Notes: generated by a model from the sequence alone, not told the origin. Positions 26,653 to 35,903 are shown, counted from the first letter of the stretch. The stretch is DNA of 50,467 bases from Alphaproteobacteria bacterium (GCA_021774695.1 JAJFIU010000085.1:1-50467), one strand, 5' to 3'. Program-made: numbers and translations.

Positions 26653-27707
26653 CCTCAGCGGGCAAATGGATGATATATGGTGCCACTGGTTACACGGGTG
26701 GCCTGATCGCAAAAAAAGCGATTGAACTGGGCGAAAAGCCAACGCTGGCTGGCCGCAATGCAGAGAAAGTTAGCGCATTGGCCGCCGAGCTTGGCTTGCC
26801 GTGGGCGGCTTTTTCAATCAGTGACAATGATGCGGTAGAAGCCGCGCTTGAAGACCATGCGCTTGTTCTTTCGGTAGCCGGGCCGTTTTCCGCCACCGCC
26901 AACACAATGATGAATGCCTGCATCAAAACCGGGACGCACTATCTGGATGTTACCGGCGAAATTGCAGTATTTGAACTGGCTGCTAGCTTGGGCGAACACG
27001 CCAAGGATGCAGGCGTAATCCTTCTGCCGGGCGTGGGCTTTGATGTTGTACCCAGCGACTGTCTGGCCGCGCACACCGCGGCCCGGGCAAACACACCTAC
27101 TGCGCTGGTCATCGCCATTAAAGGGCTCGGTGGCCCCTCGCGCGGCACGGCCAAAACGGCGGTCGAATCGCTGGGCGGTGGCACCATGGTGCGCAAGGGC
27201 GGCACAATCATCTCGCGCCGGGCCGGTAGCCTGCAGCGCAGTTTTGATACCGGCGTCGGCGAAGAGCCCTATATAGGGGTTTCCTGGGGTGATGTTTCAA
27301 CAGCATTTTACAGCACTGGCATCCCGGATATTGAAGTCTATTTCCCGGCTGAAGGCCCAATCAAAACTATGACCACCATGAGCCGGTTTCTTGGCCCCGT
27401 TATGGGTTCCCGCCCAGTGCAATCATTTCTGAAAAAACAGATAGACAAGATGCCGGCTGGCCCCACAGACGACGAGCGCACCCGGGATACATCTATTTTA
27501 TTGGCCGAAGTAACGGACAGTGATGGCACAACAATCAGATCACTTCTTGAAGCGCCAAACGGTTATACATTGACCGCTGAATCTGCGGTAATGAGTGCGT
27601 TAAAAATACTGAAAGGTGAAGGCGGAACTGGATTTCAAACTCCGTCGTCTGCATTTGGTGCCGATTTTACTCTTGGTCTTGCGGGGTGCAAAATCATCGA
27701 TTTGTAA
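26649..27707 (+). CDS. Saccharopine-dehydrogenase-like oxidoreductase
   Basis: A 352-residue protein with an N-terminal Rossmann fold ([22 protein letters not shown] near 34 suggesting NADP) and the saccharopine dehydrogenase NADP-binding domain pattern [30 protein letters not shown]. The C-terminal half resembles the trans-acting enoyl reductase group of mycobacteria rather than lysine metabolism. It starts at ATG 26649 overlapping the GST stop; a longer reading from 26517 is only an out-of-frame extension within the GST gene. Last gene of the GST operon. The substrate is unknown; a lipid or ketone is plausible. Confidence 0.8.
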   Translation: MTSAGKWMIYGATGYTGGLIAKKAIELGEKPTLAGRNAEKVSALAAELGLPWAAFSISDNDAVEAALEDHALVLSVAGPFSATANTMMNACIKTGTHYLDVTGEIAVFELAASLGEHAKDAGVILLPGVGFDVVPSDCLAAHTAARANTPTALVIAIKGLGGPSRGTAKTAVESLGGGTMVRKGGTIISRRAGSLQRSFDTGVGEEPYIGVSWGDVSTAFYSTGIPDIEVYFPAEGPIKTMTTMSRFLGPVMGSRPVQSFLKKQIDKMPAGPTDDERTRDTSILLAEVTDSDGTTIRSLLEAPNGYTLTAESAVMSALKILKGEGGTGFQTPSSAFGADFTLGLAGCKIIDL

Positions 27708-27746
27708 GGCAAGGCCTAACCCTTAACCTGCGCGTGGCAGAAAAAT

Positions 27747-29369
27747 CTATATAGCCCTTGCTCGCCTTGCCGACATCAACCCTTTGGTTGGTTTTCCGTA
27801 GAAATATCCCTGGCCGTAATCAACACCTATGTCTATCAGAAGGTCAGCGTGCTCTTTGGTTTCAATCCATTCGCCGACGGTTACGACGCCAAGGTCCTTG
27901 CACAGCATCACCATAGACCGCAGGAAAGCACGGTCCTCCGCAGACCCGATCGCGTCTTTAATATAGGCGCCGTCAATTTTAACCGCATCAACCTTCAGGC
28001 TTTTAAGATATTGGAAACCGGCCGCACCGGCCCCGAAGTCGTCTAGATATACTTTAAAGCCAATACCGCGAATTTGCTGAACAACTTCGCCCAATGATTT
28101 CAAATCAAGTATCCGTGCGCTCTCGGTAATCTCAAGCGACAGATAGTTTGTCAGGTCCAGGTTGGCCTCTAATGTTTTTTGGAGATCCGAAATAAATTCC
28201 GGATCCGACAGCGACCGCCCCGAGACATTCACCGCTATGCCGGGCGCTGTGCCCTGCTTCATCAGGTCGCGTATTTTTGCAATAACTCTGTTGATAACAG
28301 CGCGGTCGAAATCATCAATCAGGCCCACATCTTCGGCAAACCGGATCATTTCCCACTGGCTTTTCATGATTTCCGGCAAGTCGAACCGAGTTAGCGCTTC
28401 GAAATGGTGGGTGGTTAATTTCTTCATATCGACAATCGGCTGATAAACAAGCGAGAAGGCACCGTCATCAAGAACTTTTCTGAAAGCCTTCACCCGCTCC
28501 GTTGTTGCGCCGATCAGCGTACCGCAATTCTTTTGGATACTGTCAACGTCAAAACCTTCTCCGTCGTCGGCAAACTGCTGCAGGCTGAACACCAGCGCGC
28601 GCATACTGTCTCGGTCGCTCAGGTTGCTTGCCGCGGCATCAATGGTTGCTGTATTGATGGCCACACCAGTCGTTTTCGCGACCGTTTCGCGAATAACACC
28701 TGCGCGCGCACTGGCGTCGTTGCGGTCATGCACAACTGCGAATTTATCGTCTGACACACGCGCTGCATTGGTGCCACCGTAAGACACCGATTTCAGATAC
28801 TGTTCAATATTTGTTTGTTGGCCAATGTCCAGAGTTTGACCCGCTTCGGCTTCTATAACGGTGACCTGAACTTTTTCTTCAGCTCCCGGGTCATGCTCAA
28901 ACAAGGTTTCCAGAGACTTGAAAAAAGTCTGTTTCTTTTCTTCAACTAACAGCCCTGCAGTCGGCAACGCCTCATTCATACCCAATCTGGACGGTCGGGA
29001 TAGCACAACATAAATTGCGCCCGGTTCGGACGGAAGTTGTGCAATGAAAGCGCCGAATAATTCTTTACCGTCCGCATCCATCCCTACTTGCAATTTGATA
29101 GGGCCCAGCCGATTTGCGCCTGTCAGGGCTTTCACTGTTTTTTGAAAAAGCCCCTTGCCCCTGCTGTCGAGCAAATCAAGAAAGTTGGTTTCGCTTTCGG
29201 GAATAGATTGAATTCCAAGCGTGTCTTTAACGGCGCCGTCCGCATTCTTGATGTTGAAACCGGAGTCCAGCTCCAGCAGCAAATCACCAACGCAAAATGC
29301 GTATCCTAAAAATCTGCTTGGAACCTTGATCGCCATGACGCAACGTGCACCTGAATTCGAATTAATCAT
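27747..29369 (-). CDS. EAL-domain cyclic-di-GMP phosphodiesterase with degenerate GGDEF
   Basis: A 540-residue cytosolic protein. Residues about 25-125 look PAS-like; 165-270 is a GGDEF-fold segment without a GGDEF motif; the EAL domain starts near 305. Catalytic residues appear intact: EAL at 324-326, NVSGRSL, EITES, YLDDFGAG, VKIDG, GEWIE and GQGYFYGKP, so hydrolysis of cyclic-di-GMP to pGpG is expected. No membrane helix or signal peptide is seen. ATG 29369 has CAGG five bases ahead; ATG 29336 is an alternative. Divergent from phoD. Confidence 0.87.
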   Translation of the reverse strand: MINSNSGARCVMAIKVPSRFLGYAFCVGDLLLELDSGFNIKNADGAVKDTLGIQSIPESETNFLDLLDSRGKGLFQKTVKALTGANRLGPIKLQVGMDADGKELFGAFIAQLPSEPGAIYVVLSRPSRLGMNEALPTAGLLVEEKKQTFFKSLETLFEHDPGAEEKVQVTVIEAEAGQTLDIGQQTNIEQYLKSVSYGGTNAARVSDDKFAVVHDRNDASARAGVIRETVAKTTGVAINTATIDAAASNLSDRDSMRALVFSLQQFADDGEGFDVDSIQKNCGTLIGATTERVKAFRKVLDDGAFSLVYQPIVDMKKLTTHHFEALTRFDLPEIMKSQWEMIRFAEDVGLIDDFDRAVINRVIAKIRDLMKQGTAPGIAVNVSGRSLSDPEFISDLQKTLEANLDLTNYLSLEITESARILDLKSLGEVVQQIRGIGFKVYLDDFGAGAAGFQYLKSLKVDAVKIDGAYIKDAIGSAEDRAFLRSMVMLCKDLGVVTVGEWIETKEHADLLIDIGVDYGQGYFYGKPTKGLMSARRARAI

Positions 29370-29611
29370 TGAACCTGATCACAGCAATCACAATGAACTG
29401 CAGCGAACGATTTTCCTGCTAGCGTCACAGTGTCGTACTCTTTAGTTATTAAAACGTAAATTCCGGTATCATCGGACCCCAATAATACCAAATACTTTTG
29501 GCCAACTAGAACAATGCCCTATTTATCTACCCGAGAGTTTAAAAATGCGCCTAAGCATTGTAGAATACCGTTTATGCGATGTGAAAATTCGTAAACTTTA
29601 AGGAACTCAAC

Positions 29612-31513
29612 ATGCAAGATGATACGCCCAACAAAAATCTAGCCCCTAAAACGCGCAGACAAGTCATGCAGGCGGCGTCGAGTGTAGTCGGTATCGTTGC
29701 GTTGCGCGGGTTTGAAGTTGCTAGCGCCCAGGCGAGTTCTGATAATGCCATTTTCACTCACGGTGTCGCCAGCGGCGATCCACTCGCAGACCGGGTAATT
29801 CTTTGGACACGGGTTATTCCGGCGGACGGTAAGGCGCAAAAACTGTCTATTGATTGGCAGGTATCGACGTCCCCGGACTTTGATCAACTTGCCAGCAGCG
29901 GCAGCGCATCTTCTGGCCCCAAATCCGACTATACTGTCAAGGTCGATGCCGCTGGGCTGGCCGCCGACACAGCATATTACTACCGCTTCATCTGCCAAGG
30001 GGTTTCAAGTGCGATAGGCAAGACTAAAACCCTGCCAAAAACCGGCACCCAAGGCATCAAACTCGCTGTGGTTTCATGCTCTAATTATCCGCAGGGCTAT
30101 TTTCACGTCTACAAGGAAGTGGCCAGCCGCGACTATGCAGCCGTATTGCATTTGGGCGACTATATTTACGAATATCCAGCCGGAACCTATAGCAACGACG
30201 AGATGACCCAAAGCCACGGGCGGCAAGTTACGCCCAAGGGTGAAGTTGTTGCGCTGGAAGATTACCGCACACGTTACGGCTTGTATCGTAGCGACCCTGA
30301 CCTGCAGGCGGCTCATGCCGCCCACCCCTTCATTTGCATTTGGGATGACCATGAAGTTGCCAATGACACCTGGCGCACCGGCGCGGAAAATCACAATGAG
30401 GGGGAAGGCGAGTTTGAAGCCCGAAAGCAAGCGGCGCTGCAAGCTTACCACGAATGGCTGCCCATCCGCGATAATATCAGAAACGATCAAACTAAAATTT
30501 ATCGCAGTTTTGAGATCGGCGATCTGGCAACACTGATTATGCTGGATACCCGCCTTATAGGCCGCGACAAACCGTTAAATTACAGCCACGATTTGCCACT
30601 ACGCACCATACCTTTCCGTTTTGTGCCCGATGCAACACCTGTGGCAATAACCGATGCGGATCAGTTTAAGCGACTGAAAGCAGCACCCGAGACCAAGGCG
30701 CAGTTAAAAGAAATTCCTATTCCTTTCACGCTAGCCGATGGCAAAGCCGACCCGATCCTTGACTGGACGGAAATCCAAAAGATCGACCCGGAAAATATGC
30801 CAAAAGGTGTCAGCTACCTACCTGATTTGGCACACTTCAAAGACAGTATTTTACCTGACGACGCCAGGAATATGCTCGGAGAAACCCAACAACTTTGGCT
30901 CACACGCCAGCTGGCGCGGTCAAACCGGCAGGGAAAACCATGGCAAATTATCGGCCAGCAAGTGCTAACAGGAAAAGTTGGTATCCCCAGCATTAAAGAC
31001 GAAGACATTGACACCAACAGAAAATCCTATGTTAGCCCGCGCAGAATAGCCGAGTTTCGTATGCTTGCTGCATTGGGGCTACCGCTAAATCTGGATGCAT
31101 GGGACGGTTATCCAATTGCCAGAGAAACTTTGTTCAAAGCTATTAAAGCCAAAGGGTCCAACGCCGTGCTGCTGGCCGGCGATACCCACAATGCCTGGGC
31201 GTTTGACTTAAAAGACGAGCAAGGCGATTCCGTAGCGGTAGAATTTGCAACTGCAGGTGTATCATCGCCTGGCATGGAAGAATATTTGCCCGTCGCCTCC
31301 GATGTACTGTCCGCCGCCCTGCACAAAAGCAGCCCTGAGCTGGTGGCATTCGACGGTGAGCATCGCGGCTGGCTGGAGCTAAATCTCACCGCGACCGAAG
31401 TTACGGCAACTTTCCAATTTGTCTCGACGGTTCATCATCAAGCATATCAATTACTGGAACCTGTAAGCCGTGCGGTAAAACTGGGCGACCATAAGATCAG
31501 TGATGCCCAGTAA
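29612..31513 (+). CDS. phoD: PhoD-type alkaline phosphatase, Tat-exported
   Basis: A 633-residue phosphodiesterase/phosphomonoesterase. The N-terminus TRRQVMQAASSVVGIVALRG with later ASAQA is a twin-arginine signal peptide. Then comes a PhoD N-domain (GVASGDPLADRVILWTRV) and the catalytic domain with HLGDYIYEY, WDDHEVANDTW and LLAGDTHNAWAF, the metal-binding signatures for Ca and Fe. Length is slightly above the usual 520-600. AAGGA lies eight bases before ATG. It would release phosphate from organic esters, including nucleotides, in the periplasm. No clear PhoB box was found upstream. Confidence 0.92.
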   Translation: MQDDTPNKNLAPKTRRQVMQAASSVVGIVALRGFEVASAQASSDNAIFTHGVASGDPLADRVILWTRVIPADGKAQKLSIDWQVSTSPDFDQLASSGSASSGPKSDYTVKVDAAGLAADTAYYYRFICQGVSSAIGKTKTLPKTGTQGIKLAVVSCSNYPQGYFHVYKEVASRDYAAVLHLGDYIYEYPAGTYSNDEMTQSHGRQVTPKGEVVALEDYRTRYGLYRSDPDLQAAHAAHPFICIWDDHEVANDTWRTGAENHNEGEGEFEARKQAALQAYHEWLPIRDNIRNDQTKIYRSFEIGDLATLIMLDTRLIGRDKPLNYSHDLPLRTIPFRFVPDATPVAITDADQFKRLKAAPETKAQLKEIPIPFTLADGKADPILDWTEIQKIDPENMPKGVSYLPDLAHFKDSILPDDARNMLGETQQLWLTRQLARSNRQGKPWQIIGQQVLTGKVGIPSIKDEDIDTNRKSYVSPRRIAEFRMLAALGLPLNLDAWDGYPIARETLFKAIKAKGSNAVLLAGDTHNAWAFDLKDEQGDSVAVEFATAGVSSPGMEEYLPVASDVLSAALHKSSPELVAFDGEHRGWLELNLTATEVTATFQFVSTVHHQAYQLLEPVSRAVKLGDHKISDAQ

Positions 31514-31610
31514 AAGGCAGCACACGTAAAACCTAACGCATGCGTTTCGGCGATGTCGGCTCAGTCATCACATTAAAGATTGAATTAAAGGTGCCGAGGA
31601 CAGTCCGCCT

Positions 31611-32558
31611 CTATTTGCGGCTGTAGCTTTTCAGCAGCCATTCCTCTTCGCCGCGTTCCAGCGTGAACTTCAGGCCACTACCCATCATCGCCGCCATACT
31701 GGCATTGCGCCGCATTGCCGGATTACCTGCGCTCGCTTGGATAACCAGCTCAGAATTTTCATCTAAAAAGTCCGACGACATAAGTTGCCAATTGCGTGGC
31801 TGCAGTTGCGAAAATGCCATCATCGCACGCGTTAGCGATTTGGTTGCATCTTCTGTTGGTAGCCACATCGACGATAGGCTTTCTTGCACTTGCGGCGCTA
31901 AGTGCATGCTTTCTTTGGCTTTTTTTGGCGTATAATAATGCTTGATCTTATCCATGTAGGCCGCAAAAACCGCCTCAGGGCTTTCGGCATTCCCTGTCAC
32001 AATCAAGTCATGCCAATTTCCTGTTTCATTGATAACAGACCTTAAATCCACATAGCCGCCAATTTTCCAATTTTTGCGAACCTTTTGAAATTTAAAACCA
32101 AACGGAATGGGATCAGGACGCGATTCGTTGACCGAATGAAAATAAACTTTTGCAAATGCACCGTCTTGCGTCATTTCAATTTCGGAAATCGTCCAGGACT
32201 TGGGGCCGTGCATCCATAATTTAGAAATCAAACTCATCGCCGGGTCGACCGGGCGCTTGGCCACTTTTGCTGCTGGGCTGCGGTCATATTTAGCCTTAGT
32301 GTGGCGCAGCAACGGGATCATGGCTTTTGCCTGGTTTGAACTGCGGCGCGCCTTGGTCAAATCAGAAAACCGGGTAAAAAAGCTATCTAAAAATGCTTCA
32401 ATCTCAAGGGCTGGCCCAGTGAGCGGTGCTGGTGCAGCAACAGCTGGCTGCGCCGCGCCGATTAGAAAGACAATGGCTAACAACGGTGCAATAAAGTTTA
32501 CGGCACCTCTACCGCGAACCCGGATTAAATATCCCAATACCGATCGGGTATATTCCAT
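31611..32558 (-). CDS. Exported protein of unknown function
   Basis: A 315-residue protein not recognised. A long basic N-region leads to a hydrophobic stretch (FIAPLLAIVFLIGAAQPAVAAPAP) with likely cleavage after VAA. The mature part has an N-terminal helix-rich section (EAFLDSFFTRFSDLTKARRS), a strand section FAKVYFHSVNESRPDPIPFGFKFQKVRKNWKIGGYVDL that looks like an NTF2/DUF-type lipocalin-sized fold, and a methionine-rich C-terminal part (MRRNASMAAMMGSG). It sits between phoD, convergent, and the exported deaminase, in the same direction but 87 bases from it. No catalytic motif is evident. Confidence 0.65.
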   Translation of the reverse strand: MEYTRSVLGYLIRVRGRGAVNFIAPLLAIVFLIGAAQPAVAAPAPLTGPALEIEAFLDSFFTRFSDLTKARRSSNQAKAMIPLLRHTKAKYDRSPAAKVAKRPVDPAMSLISKLWMHGPKSWTISEIEMTQDGAFAKVYFHSVNESRPDPIPFGFKFQKVRKNWKIGGYVDLRSVINETGNWHDLIVTGNAESPEAVFAAYMDKIKHYYTPKKAKESMHLAPQVQESLSSMWLPTEDATKSLTRAMMAFSQLQPRNWQLMSSDFLDENSELVIQASAGNPAMRRNASMAAMMGSGLKFTLERGEEEWLLKSYSRK

Positions 32559-32645
32559 AATTACACTACCTCAGCAGGTCAAAGGTCTATTAAAACACGA
32601 CTATAGGTCGAAAAACCTTTTTTGAAAAGATGTGTCTTGCTCGGT

Positions 32646-34052
32646 TCATCGATTTTCCAGATCTGCTTTAATTTTTGAAGAAATTTCACGGGTATCGACA
32701 CGAACGGCATTGATATCAACCGTCTCCACTTTACCGTTTTCCATCAGCACATGTCCGTCTACAACACTGGTCACAACGTCGCCGGATTTTGCGACATAAA
32801 CCAAATGTGACACCACGTTATAGAGCGGGTCAAACCGCGGGCTCGCTAATGAGACCTGGATCATGTCGGCCCGCAAGCCTGCCTCCAACACCCCAACTTT
32901 ATCGCCGAGCCCCACTGCGCGTGCGCCCATTCGTGTCGCCATATCCAATGCCTCTATCGCAGAAACCAGCGTTGGATCTTTTGACACCCCTTTATGAAGC
33001 AACGCCGCCAGTCGCATTTCCTGCCATAAATCCAGATCGTTATTGGAAGCCGCACCGTCCGTTCCCAAACCAACATTAACCCCGGCCGCAAGCATTTTGG
33101 GGACCGGCGCAATTCCCGCTCCGGTTTTAAGGTTAGATGTGGGGTTATGCACGGCGCCTGTTTTTGACCCGGCCAGTGCGGCAATATCCGCATCAGTTGG
33201 CCACACTACATGGGCTGCGATAGTTCGCTGCTCCAACATGCCAAGCCCCGCCAACAATTCAACGGAGGATTTTCCGTATTTTTCGGTGATCACATCGACT
33301 TCGGCCCGGTCTTCCGCAACATGGATGGAAACCGGAATACCCAACTCGCGCGCCGCCTTGAAAGCCGCGCCCAGATGCACCTTTGAAACAGTATAGGGCG
33401 CGTGGGGCGCAAGTGCAGGTGTAATGCGCGGGTGTCTGCCTTTCCACCTTTCAGCAAATTCAACGCCAGCCTTGAAACTATCGTCCCAGCCTTCAAAACC
33501 CGGGCTTGGAAAATCAATCATCGGCGCGGCGACGACAGCACGTAGGCCACAATCCGCCACTGCACCGGCGATAACATCCGGATAAAAATACATGTCAACA
33601 AAGCTGGTGATACCGCCCCTGATCATTTCCCAGCAGGCGAGCCGGGTGCCAGCATCAACCAGTGCTTCGTCAACATATTGCCCTTCCATCGGGAAAATAT
33701 AATCCTGCAGCCAGGTCATTAGCGGCAAATCATCGGCCATGCCCCTGAACAACACCATGGCCGCGTGGGTATGGCCGTTCACCAACCCCGGCATCAGCAC
33801 CTTGTTTTTGCCACTCAGTTTTTTTTCGCTCGTGTACCGATTGTCTATATCTGCCGCCGTGCCGACACCCACAATAACGCCGTTTGAAACCGCCACCGCA
33901 CCATCGCTGATAATTTGGTTATCCTGCTGCATCGTCAACACATAATCACCGTAGGCTATCATATCGACGACCTGTTTTTCGGGTTGATCAGCCAGAACTT
34001 GGCCACAAACCGAAAAAATTAAACTGCAGATACAAAGCCTAATCATAGTCAT
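32646..34052 (-). CDS. Exported MTA/SAH-deaminase-like amidohydrolase
   Basis: A 468-residue TRZ/ATZ-family amidohydrolase. It has PGLVNGHTHAAMVLFRG (metal HxH), APHAPYTVS, IHVAEDRAEVD (catalytic Glu region), a third metal His in HNPTSNLK and the metal Asp in GLGTDGAASNNDLD. This pattern matches 5-methylthioadenosine/S-adenosylhomocysteine deaminase (MtaD). Unlike the usual cytosolic enzyme, the first 21 residues (MTMIRLCICSLIFSVCGQVLA) form a clear signal peptide. It would deaminate adenosine-type nucleosides outside the cytoplasm. GAGGG precedes the ATG. Atrazine-chlorohydrolase-like or guanine-deaminase-like specificity cannot be excluded. Confidence 0.85.
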   Translation of the reverse strand: MTMIRLCICSLIFSVCGQVLADQPEKQVVDMIAYGDYVLTMQQDNQIISDGAVAVSNGVIVGVGTAADIDNRYTSEKKLSGKNKVLMPGLVNGHTHAAMVLFRGMADDLPLMTWLQDYIFPMEGQYVDEALVDAGTRLACWEMIRGGITSFVDMYFYPDVIAGAVADCGLRAVVAAPMIDFPSPGFEGWDDSFKAGVEFAERWKGRHPRITPALAPHAPYTVSKVHLGAAFKAARELGIPVSIHVAEDRAEVDVITEKYGKSSVELLAGLGMLEQRTIAAHVVWPTDADIAALAGSKTGAVHNPTSNLKTGAGIAPVPKMLAAGVNVGLGTDGAASNNDLDLWQEMRLAALLHKGVSKDPTLVSAIEALDMATRMGARAVGLGDKVGVLEAGLRADMIQVSLASPRFDPLYNVVSHLVYVAKSGDVVTSVVDGHVLMENGKVETVDINAVRVDTREISSKIKADLENR

Positions 34053-34367
34053 ATGGAAACCCTCTCAATTGATAGGCTCATCCTAACTCGCAAATCACAC
34101 AGATTAAATGTATTAGTTGGCTTTTAGTCTGACACTCATTGTCAAATAGTTTACAAAACGTACAGGTAAATTCCCGAAGAGGATGAAAAATTCAAAGCAG
34201 CGCCGCAACAGCGCACGGCTGAAAAAAGGGGCTGAACCTCTTGTATCCGCACGGTGCAGACACCATTTTTAAGATGCCCAGGTAGCATAGATGCAGGGCG
34301 TCAGGCCAAGGCTGACGCTCGCAGAATTGCGACACCTGGAGTTGTCAATTGATATGGAGGTGCCCTC
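34053..34367 (+). other. 315-base gap holding the structured leader of the RTX gene
   Basis: No credible gene. Inverted repeats in order: AAGGGG/CCTCTT (34226-34242, one G-T pair), GCGTCAG-7-CTGACGC (34298-34318, perfect), TCGCA-4-TGCGA (34319-34332, perfect, directly adjacent), and CACCT (34333-34337) with AGGTG (34358-34362), which pairs onto the ribosome-binding site GGAGG (34356-34360). A palindrome TCAATTGA (34345-34352) lies within. This looks like a folded 5' untranslated region with a sequestered ribosome-binding site; it does not match a riboswitch I recognise. No convincing promoter was assigned. Confidence 0.55.
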
Positions 34368-35903
34368 ATGCCAGATGATGAACCAACAGGCAGTATCGCC
34401 ACCGGTCGTATAGTAGCTGCGGGCAGTAGCATCACGGGGGACCGTGAAGTTGGCAACGATATTGATTATATCGCTGTGTATCTAATCGAGGGTGGCTCTT
34501 ATGTCTTCGACTTGCTTGGCCGCAACACGGGCGACGGCACGCTCTATGACCCATACCTGCACGGTATTTATGACGCCGCGGGGGAACGGGTAGCGAACCA
34601 CGATGATGATAGTGGTATTGGCTTCAATAGCCGCATCGACTTTGTTGCCCCCGAAACCGGGACCTATTATGTCGCGGCAGGCGGCTACTATACCGGAACT
34701 GGCACCTACACGCTCTCGGTATCGATCAACCCGCCAGTTCCAGAGGCGCACCTGGCGGATCAAACCGAAGGCACGATTGACATAGGCGGCTCTGTCATCG
34801 GGGACCGCGAGACCACGACGGATAGTGATTTCTATAGTGTCAATCTGGCCGCCGGGGTCACCTATAGCTTCGACCTAGAAGGTTATTACACCGGCGCCGG
34901 CACACTTCGTGACCCCTATATTTTCGGCATTTATGACAGCGCGGGCAACCGCATTTCCCAAAGCGACGATGACAGCGGCGTTGGCCTCAACAGCCGCCTG
35001 TTGTTCACGCCGACCGAGACCGGCATCTATTCAATCTCGGTCGGTGGCTACTATTATTATACCGGGACCTATACGCTGTCTGTCGACTTTGTTGTCCCAA
35101 TAGTTGGAGACCCGTTTTCTGAAGAACCGTTGTTGATTTTGGGATCGCCCGGTGATGACAGCCTTGTGGGCGCGGGCAACACCGACACCATCGATGGCGG
35201 CGATGGCGATGACAGCCTTTTTGGCCTGGCGGGCGGCGATATTTTGCACGGCGGTAACGGCGCCGATATGCTCGCGGGTGGTTACGGTGATGACATTCTG
35301 CGTGGCGGCGGCGGCAATGACACCCTTGATGGCGGCTACGGAAATGACCTTCTGGTTGGCGGCGCGGGCGGCGACAGTCTTGTCTCGTTTGACGGCACAA
35401 ACACCATGTGGGCGGGCGACGGTGATGACCAGGCCACGGGTGGCGGGGATGACGATATCATTGGCGGCGGCGCGGGCGCGGACATATTATCAGGTGGCCT
35501 GCGAAACGATACGCTCTACGGCGGCGCGGGCGATGACAGCCTTATCGGCGGCGATGGTAAAGATGTTCTCTACGGCGGCCAGGGCAACGATATCCTGAGC
35601 GGCGGCAACGATGATGATACGTTGTGGGGCAGCATGGACAATGATACGCTAACCGGCGGAGACGGCGCCGATACGTTTGCCTTTGCGGCAGGCTCTGGCC
35701 TCGACATCATCACAGATTTTGACGCTGAAAACGACGTGCTGATGCTTGAAGGGACCGCGACTGATTTCCTCAAACTCGAAGATGTCGCAGTAGTGTCTGT
35801 CGAGTTCGCTGGCGGGCTTATGATCAATCTAGGCGGCGGCGACGCCGTTTTCCTCGCGGGGGTCTCGCTGAGCGATCTCGAGACCGTGACGCTGGAGCTC
35901 TAA
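34368..35903 (+). CDS. RTX calcium-binding protein with two PPC domains
   Basis: A 511-residue acidic protein. Residues about 10-115 and 135-245 are two homologous pre-peptidase C-terminal (PPC) domains sharing DPY..GIYD..G, DDDSG.G.NSR and TGTYTLSV. From about 258 to 440 follow RTX nonapeptide repeats (GGDGDDSLF, GGAGDDSLI, GGQGNDILS), which form a calcium beta-roll, then a C-terminal type I secretion region (ADTFAFAAGSGLDIITDFD). No signal peptide, as expected for type I export, and no protease, lipase or other catalytic domain. GGAGG lies seven bases before ATG. No type I secretion genes are nearby. Probably a secreted adhesin- or matrix-like protein (inference). Confidence 0.87.
   Translation: MPDDEPTGSIATGRIVAAGSSITGDREVGNDIDYIAVYLIEGGSYVFDLLGRNTGDGTLYDPYLHGIYDAAGERVANHDDDSGIGFNSRIDFVAPETGTYYVAAGGYYTGTGTYTLSVSINPPVPEAHLADQTEGTIDIGGSVIGDRETTTDSDFYSVNLAAGVTYSFDLEGYYTGAGTLRDPYIFGIYDSAGNRISQSDDDSGVGLNSRLLFTPTETGIYSISVGGYYYYTGTYTLSVDFVVPIVGDPFSEEPLLILGSPGDDSLVGAGNTDTIDGGDGDDSLFGLAGGDILHGGNGADMLAGGYGDDILRGGGGNDTLDGGYGNDLLVGGAGGDSLVSFDGTNTMWAGDGDDQATGGGDDDIIGGGAGADILSGGLRNDTLYGGAGDDSLIGGDGKDVLYGGQGNDILSGGNDDDTLWGSMDNDTLTGGDGADTFAFAAGSGLDIITDFDAENDVLMLEGTATDFLKLEDVAVVSVEFAGGLMINLGGGDAVFLAGVSLSDLETVTLEL

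Noticed and set aside
27708-27771. GGCAAGGC ... GCCTTGCC inverted repeat as a bidirectional terminator between the oxidoreductase and EAL genes
   Set aside because: The arms are about 48 bases apart, one lies inside the EAL coding end, and no T-run follows either arm.
31535-31546. AACGCATGCGTT palindrome between phoD and the unknown exported gene
   Set aside because: A 12-bp palindrome in a convergent gap where neither gene starts; no second copy noticed and no regulatory logic.
34183-34272. 29-codon basic ORF upstream of the RTX gene
   Set aside because: The purine stretch is too close to the ATG for a good ribosome-binding site, it overlaps the structured leader and no homology is recognisable.
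34368-35903. RTX gene as a recent horizontal acquisition because of its GC-rich look
   Set aside because: RTX repeats force Gly/Asp codons rich in G and C, so composition alone is not evidence of transfer, and no mobile element is near.
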